From positions 124,001-188,000 of the forward strand of contig NZ_CP025394.1 of NCBI RefSeq assembly GCF_002943525.1: DNA of 64,000 nucleotides, in the 5' to 3' direction. Within the stretch, counting starts at the first letter, position 1, and every line of letters begins with the position of its first letter. The notes beneath the pieces were generated by a model, which saw only the letters and a list, made by a program, of their open reading frames with translations, was not told where the DNA came from and did not search any database. Shown here in pieces: positions 59,763 through 64,000 of this stretch. The position numbers were made by a program, and so were the translations under genes. Origin of the DNA: Kitasatospora sp. MMS16-BH015 (lineage in GTDB: Bacteria > Actinomycetota > Actinomycetes > Streptomycetales > Streptomycetaceae).

Positions 59763-62467
59763 CGGGCATCTCCCGCTCTCAACTCGGTAGTGATCTGTCG
59801 TCGGCCGAACACAGCCGCCTCCGCAAGCACCGCCAACGTGCACAACCCCGCTAGTGCCAGAGCCTGTTGGAGCACGGGTGCGGTGGCGAGGGCAAGCCCG
59901 GTGGGGACCGGGGAGCCGACCATGGTGGTGAGGTCGATGGCGGGTCCGACCAGCGACACGGCGAGCGCCGCGCCCACCGCGCCGATCGCCGTCGCGGTGA
60001 AGGCCTGTGGCAGCGCCTCCACCATGATCAGGGCCACCCCCTCACGCGGCTTCAACCCCATCGTCCGCAGCCGGGCCAGCAGCGCCGCCCGGTCGGGCGC
60101 AGCCCGCACCAGCGCGAGCAGCACGGAGAGCAGGGCGAACGCCATGGCGGCCAGCACCGAGGCCCAGAAGAGCAGTTCGGCGGCGTGCTGGAGCGGGTCG
60201 TGGGCCATCGCGCTCCCGATGGTGGCGCTGCTGCGGTAGAGCGCCTTGGCTCCGCCGAGCAGCGCCCGCACCTGCGGCTCGGTCGTCCCGCCCATCGCGT
60301 ACCACGCGTTGGGCCGGCCGAGCACGTCCAGTTGGGCGGTGCCCGGCCCGACCGGGACGAGCACCGCCGGGGCGTCCCGGCCCAACACGGTGGGCGTGCC
60401 GTCGACCAATCCCCGGGCGGTGACGCGCAGTTCGCCGCCCTCCTGGGTCCGCATCCCGAAGGTCCGGCCGTTCAGGTAGGCGAGGTCGGCGGTCACCAGG
60501 ACCGGCACCGGATCGGCCGGGGTCCAGCCCGCCGGGGTGGCCAGCAGGGCCGGGTCGAACCGCCCGCGCCCCACCGCTGCGGCCAGCGCGGCGTACTGGG
60601 CGGGGTCGGCGGCCACCCCGGTCACCCGGGGCACGGAGGTGTGGTCGGTGTCGAGCAGGTTGATCTCGTCCTCGGACCAGACGGCGGTGGCCTGCCGGGT
60701 GCCGGGCAGGGCGGCGGCCTTGGCGGCGAAGCCCGCCGGCAGCGGTCCGCCGTCGGCGCCGATCACCGCGGTGTCGCCGCCGACCGCCAGGCGGGAGACT
60801 TGGATCCGGGCCGCGTCGACCCCGGCGATCACGGTGGCGCCGAAGCCTGCCGTGGTGACGGCCAGCACCAGGGCCAGCAGCGGCAGCACCGACGGTCGGG
60901 CCTGCCCACCGGTCCCCCGGGCGGCCCGGGCCAGGCCCAGGAAGCCGACCACTCCGGGCCGGCGACCGGCCCAGCGGGCCAACCCGCCGACCACCACCGG
61001 CTGCAGCCGGGCGAGCACCAGCGCGCCGGTGAGCGCGACCGTCAGCGGGGCGGAGACCAGCAGCGTGTCCAGGCCCTCCCCGGTGGGGGCCACGCCTCGG
61101 CGGCGCAGCTCGTACACGGCCGCAGCGGTGACGGCGAAGACCAGCAGCTCGGCCATGGCCCGGCGGCGGCCGGGCCGCTTGCCCCGGCTCAGCCCCGCGA
61201 CGGCCACCCGGAGCGGGAAGGCCAGCAGCGCGCACAGTCCGACCACGGTGCCCAGCAGCACGGCGCCGCCCCAACGCGGGGTGGGCAGCAGGAGCAGGGC
61301 CAGACCGATGCCGAGCACCGCGCCCGGCAGGCTGGTGACCAGGGCCTCGGTGAGCAGGCGGCGCAGCAGCCCGGTGCGAGAGGCACCCCGGGCGCTGAGC
61401 AGCGCGAGTTCGCCGGCCCGGCGGTCGGCGGTCAGCGCGGCGGCCAGGCAGAGCAGCACCACGGCCACCCCGATCGCCCCAGCCGGGCCGATCGCGGCCA
61501 GGGGGGCGGCGGCGGCCTGCCGGGCCCGGGCCAGCTCCAGCAGGCTGGGCAGGTCGGAGGTGAAGGTCAGGCTGGGCCGGCCGGTCGCCCCGACCATGTC
61601 CACCGCCGTGGTGCCGCCGAGGAAGCCCGTCACCGCCGCCTCGATCTCCTCCAGCCGGTCGGCCCGCAGGCTCTCGGCGCGCAGCGGCAGCCGCCAGAAG
61701 TCCTCGGTCGGCTGGGACCAGGCGGCGAGGTGGTCCATGGCGAGGTCCGAGAGGACGGCGGCGACCTCCCAGTACCGGGCGGGCGGGGAGCCGGGGGTGG
61801 TGGCCTGGCAGGCCTCGAGCGTGCAGCCGAGGCCGCTGAAGAACGGGTCCCCCGGGTCGTCGGCGCTGTAGAGGCCGACGATCACCAGCCTGACCGTCGA
61901 GTCGGCGCGGTACAGCTCCATGCCGAGCTTGGCGTGCAGGGTGCGGGCGCCGCTCTCGGAGATCGCGATCGGGACGGCACCGTCGGCTGCGGTGACCCTG
62001 CCGGGCCAGGTCCCGGCGGTGAGCTTGGCGTGCTCGGCGAAGGCGTGCACGTAGAGCAGGTCCAACCTGGGCTGGATCCCGTCCGGCTGGTCCAGCCCGG
62101 GGGTGGCCACGCTCCGCCCCTGCACGGTGCGCTTGCCGTACACCACACCCCGCCCGGCGAGGGCGAGCGGGTCGTGCAGGCTCTTGCCCAGGGTGTCGGC
62201 GGTCTCGGTCAATTCCTTGTCGCCCTCCGGCTCCTCACCCACACCCCGCGCGGGCCCGGCGGTGCCGAGCAGGCTGGCGGCGGTCGGGCTGTAGTCGGTG
62301 AGGTACCGCTGGAGCGCCTGGTCGGCGCCCCGGTCGAGGGCGCGCGGCAGAGCGGTGGCCAGCAGCACCGTCACGAAGGCCAGCAGGAAGGCGACCACGG
62401 CGGCGGGCCGGGCGGCCCTCAACCGGGTACGGGTCCAGGGGGCACCGGGCCCCGGGGTGGTGGTCAC
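59759..62467 (-). CDS. FtsX/MacB-type ABC permease, copy 2 (A)
   Basis: This 902-residue protein is a paralogue of the copy-1 A permease with the same architecture: N-terminal helix, extracytoplasmic domain, FtsX block with LALLSARGASRTGLLRRLLTEA, central helices, and a second FtsX block with ARLRTMGLKPREGVALIMVEALPQA. The termini are nearly identical to copy 1, while the extracytoplasmic domains differ clearly (for example residues ~60-250). That pattern suggests divergence of the substrate- or signal-facing parts. GTG 62467 overlaps the upstream permease stop, and the gene overlaps the ATPase start by 4 bp. Confidence 0.88.
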   Translation of the reverse strand: MTTTPGPGAPWTRTRLRAARPAAVVAFLLAFVTVLLATALPRALDRGADQALQRYLTDYSPTAASLLGTAGPARGVGEEPEGDKELTETADTLGKSLHDPLALAGRGVVYGKRTVQGRSVATPGLDQPDGIQPRLDLLYVHAFAEHAKLTAGTWPGRVTAADGAVPIAISESGARTLHAKLGMELYRADSTVRLVIVGLYSADDPGDPFFSGLGCTLEACQATTPGSPPARYWEVAAVLSDLAMDHLAAWSQPTEDFWRLPLRAESLRADRLEEIEAAVTGFLGGTTAVDMVGATGRPSLTFTSDLPSLLELARARQAAAAPLAAIGPAGAIGVAVVLLCLAAALTADRRAGELALLSARGASRTGLLRRLLTEALVTSLPGAVLGIGLALLLLPTPRWGGAVLLGTVVGLCALLAFPLRVAVAGLSRGKRPGRRRAMAELLVFAVTAAAVYELRRRGVAPTGEGLDTLLVSAPLTVALTGALVLARLQPVVVGGLARWAGRRPGVVGFLGLARAARGTGGQARPSVLPLLALVLAVTTAGFGATVIAGVDAARIQVSRLAVGGDTAVIGADGGPLPAGFAAKAAALPGTRQATAVWSEDEINLLDTDHTSVPRVTGVAADPAQYAALAAAVGRGRFDPALLATPAGWTPADPVPVLVTADLAYLNGRTFGMRTQEGGELRVTARGLVDGTPTVLGRDAPAVLVPVGPGTAQLDVLGRPNAWYAMGGTTEPQVRALLGGAKALYRSSATIGSAMAHDPLQHAAELLFWASVLAAMAFALLSVLLALVRAAPDRAALLARLRTMGLKPREGVALIMVEALPQAFTATAIGAVGAALAVSLVGPAIDLTTMVGSPVPTGLALATAPVLQQALALAGLCTLAVLAEAAVFGRRQITTELRAGDAR

Positions 62468-62637
62468 ATCTCCTCCGTGAACCGGAGTCGGGCGACGAGG
62501 TCGCGCTGACGGCGGCCACCGAACACGGCGGCGAGCAGGGGAACGACGGCGATCGCCAACGTGACGGCGAGAGCCTGACCGAGCGGGAGCGAGATGACGG
62601 CCTCCGGAACGGGCCGGCGCGCGGCCGGAGTGAGCAG
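62297..62637. repeat. Right copy of a 341 bp identical duplication
   Basis: Identical to 55181-55521. It spans the end of the B permease and the start of the A permease of copy 2. Confidence 0.9.
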
Positions 62638-64000
62638 AATCAACGGAATCACCAGGTGGAGCAGCACCGTGCCCAGGCCGAGCCCCACGGCCGAACCGAG
62701 CACCACCAGCAGGCCCTGCTCCGCCGTGACCGTGCGGGCGAGCCCCCTGCGCGGTGCACCCATCGCCAGCAGCACCGCGAACTCCGCCGCCCGCTCGGCC
62801 CGGGCCGCGGCCGAGGCAGCCGCGAAGCCGATCGCCGCGAGCACCGCGGCGGCCACCCCCAACGCGGCCAGCGCACTCTGCGGCGCAGCACTGACCGGGT
62901 CACTCAACAGCACCTCGGCGGTCTCCGAGCTGAGTTGGACGTTCTGCGCGCCGGCCGAGCCGCGCAGTGCGGCGGCGGCCCGGGCGGGCACCGGGTCACC
63001 GGGGCCGGTCGCGGGCAGCCACCACTCGTTCGGGGCGGGCGGGTCCTCCCCGTAGCTGGTCATGGCCCGTTCCAGGGTGGCCAGGTCCAGCGCGATGCCG
63101 GTGCCGCCGACCACCGGGAGGGCCTTCACGGCAGCGATGATCCGCACGTCCACCAGGGATTCCCCGAGCGGCAGGCGGACGGTGGCGCCGACCTGGGCAC
63201 CGGCGCCCTTGAGGTAGTCCTCGGTGGCCACGGCGGCCGGCACCAGCCGGGGCTCGGCGGCGGTCAGGGTCGCGTTGGCGCCGGCCAGCGAGATCTCTCC
63301 CGCGGCCTCCTTGTAGTCCAGCCGGAGCAGCTCGGTGGCGGTCGCGGGGTCCTTGCCCAGGGTCAGCAGTCGGTCCTGGGGGGCTCCTTCGGCTCCGGTG
63401 TGGCTCTGCCAGGTGAGCCCGGCGGGCGGGGTGACGGGAGTGCCGGGGCCGTCCGGGGTGTCGGAGACGGCGATCCGGTGCACCTGCAGGCTGCCGGGCA
63501 CCTGGAGGCCGGACTGGCCGCTGAAGGTGATCGTCATCCCGGCCAGGGTGAGCGGCGTCGCCGCCGAGCCGAGCGGCGCGTCCAGGAACGGGGCGAGGTC
63601 CACCGAGACGGTGGCGTCGCCGTCCTTGGGCAGTTGGGTCGCCACCGCCCGGTACGTCACCCCGTTCCGGTCCCGGAGCAGCAGCAGGACGGCGGGCGGC
63701 AGGACCGCGTCGGACCCCATCCAGGCGAGCTCGGGCGGCATGGGCGACGGCTGCTGCTGCTGGATCGTCAGGCTGAGGTCCACCCGCACCGGGCGGCCCG
63801 GCAGTGGCACCCCGGCCACGGTCGGCGCGGGCGAGACGAGCGGCCCGAACACCTCGTTCGACTGTCGGCCGTTCAGCAGGTCGCTGCGGACGTGCAGGTG
63901 CGCGGCGGCCGCGGCCGCGTCCAGGGCGAGCACCTTGGCATCGGCCCGGTTGGGCAGCGAGACCGGGGCGGCCAGCACCGGGATCAACCGGTCGCCGCCG
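62464..64000 (-). CDS. FtsX/MacB-type ABC permease, copy 2 (B), N terminus beyond the window
   Basis: About 512 C-terminal residues are visible. They align in order with the copy-1 B permease: GGDRLIPV at the window edge, LTWQSHTGAEG, VATEDYLKGAGAQVGATVRLPLGE, AVKALPVVGGTGIALDLATLERAM, then the C-terminal FtsX block FAVLLAMGAPRRGLARTVTAEQG. The C terminus is nearly identical to copy 1 and the extracytoplasmic part is more divergent. It continues right of the window, where the operon's promoter and any regulator should lie. Confidence 0.88.
   Translation of the reverse strand, partial: GGDRLIPVLAAPVSLPNRADAKVLALDAAAAAAHLHVRSDLLNGRQSNEVFGPLVSPAPTVAGVPLPGRPVRVDLSLTIQQQQPSPMPPELAWMGSDAVLPPAVLLLLRDRNGVTYRAVATQLPKDGDATVSVDLAPFLDAPLGSAATPLTLAGMTITFSGQSGLQVPGSLQVHRIAVSDTPDGPGTPVTPPAGLTWQSHTGAEGAPQDRLLTLGKDPATATELLRLDYKEAAGEISLAGANATLTAAEPRLVPAAVATEDYLKGAGAQVGATVRLPLGESLVDVRIIAAVKALPVVGGTGIALDLATLERAMTSYGEDPPAPNEWWLPATGPGDPVPARAAAALRGSAGAQNVQLSSETAEVLLSDPVSAAPQSALAALGVAAAVLAAIGFAAASAAARAERAAEFAVLLAMGAPRRGLARTVTAEQGLLVVLGSAVGLGLGTVLLHLVIPLILLTPAARRPVPEAVISLPLGQALAVTLAIAVVPLLAAVFGGRRQRDLVARLRFTEEM

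Noticed and set aside
1..64000. Prophage, insertion sequence, CRISPR array, tRNA or rRNA genes
   Set aside because: No transposase, integrase or phage structural motifs, no regularly spaced repeats and no cloverleaf or rRNA-like stretches were seen. The only large repeat is the ABC duplication.

Overview
This window is very GC-rich DNA with dense coding on both strands. Third codon positions are almost all G or C, GTG starts are common, and there are several GTGA/ATGA gene overlaps. The gene families point to a filamentous actinomycete of the Streptomycetaceae (Streptomyces, Kitasatospora or Streptacidiphilus). They include an srs-type type III polyketide synthase operon, a SpoIIE-type phosphatase, a MAB_1171c-type protein, ImmA/IrrE with XRE, twin-arginine-exported oxidases, DUF2252, DUF1876 and PPOX proteins. 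I see no tRNA, rRNA, CRISPR array, integrase or insertion sequence, so it reads as chromosome, probably a variable or arm-like part because secreted, specialised-metabolism and orphan regulatory genes predominate.

Layout. 0-2.8 kb: a cut-off secreted protein, a membrane protein, a spherulin-4-like secreted protein and a small membrane protein. 2.9-6.5 kb: a compact polyketide/prenyl locus with a type III PKS, a membrane methyltransferase and a flavoprotein in one operon, divergent from a UbiA prenyltransferase. 6.7-11.4 kb: a GNAT remnant, a membrane protein, and an amino-acid permease with a Tat amine oxidase. 11.5-17 kb: PPOX protein, ankyrin/HEAT protein, DUF2252 protein, then a cytochrome P450 with its 3Fe-4S ferredoxin and a strong terminator. 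17.2-21.9 kb: a two-gene exopolysaccharide operon, made of a processive GT2 synthase and an acyltransferase-SGNH-GH16 fusion, preceded by two DasR-like operators. 22-30 kb: YrdC-like protein, L-amino-acid-oxidase-like enzyme, two hypotheticals, a GAF/PAS/SpoIIE phosphatase and a polysaccharide deacetylase. 30-38 kb: a two-subunit periplasmic molybdenum hydroxylase, a RibD-type reductase, a small serine hydrolase, a sigma-factor/anti-sigma/CAP fusion and a Ser/Thr kinase with a PQQ-like sensor. 38-50 kb: a structured intergenic region, DUF1876, a GH89 alpha-N-acetylglucosaminidase, an SDR/AhpD pair, an XRE-TPR regulator divergent from a neprosin-like protein, a nucleobase permease, a GH18-like remnant, a PASTA protein, two GNATs and DUF4389. 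50.2-52.5 kb: an XRE / ImmA-IrrE / MAB_1171c operon. 52.5-64 kb: two tandem copies, about 7.1 kb apart, of a large FtsX-type ABC export system. One copy has lost almost all of its ATPase gene.

How genes work together. The clearest functional units are the phenolic-lipid-type PKS operon, the P450-ferredoxin pair, the permease-amine oxidase pair, the GT2/fusion polysaccharide unit, the IorBA-type oxidase and the duplicated ABC system. The most unusual items are the AT3-SGNH-GH16 fusion with its putative GlcNAc-type control, the membrane-tethered sigma factor with an extracellular CAP domain, the P450 lacking the ExxR glutamate, and the ABC duplication with its internally deleted ATPase. All assignments come from reading motifs and gene order; no database search was run.
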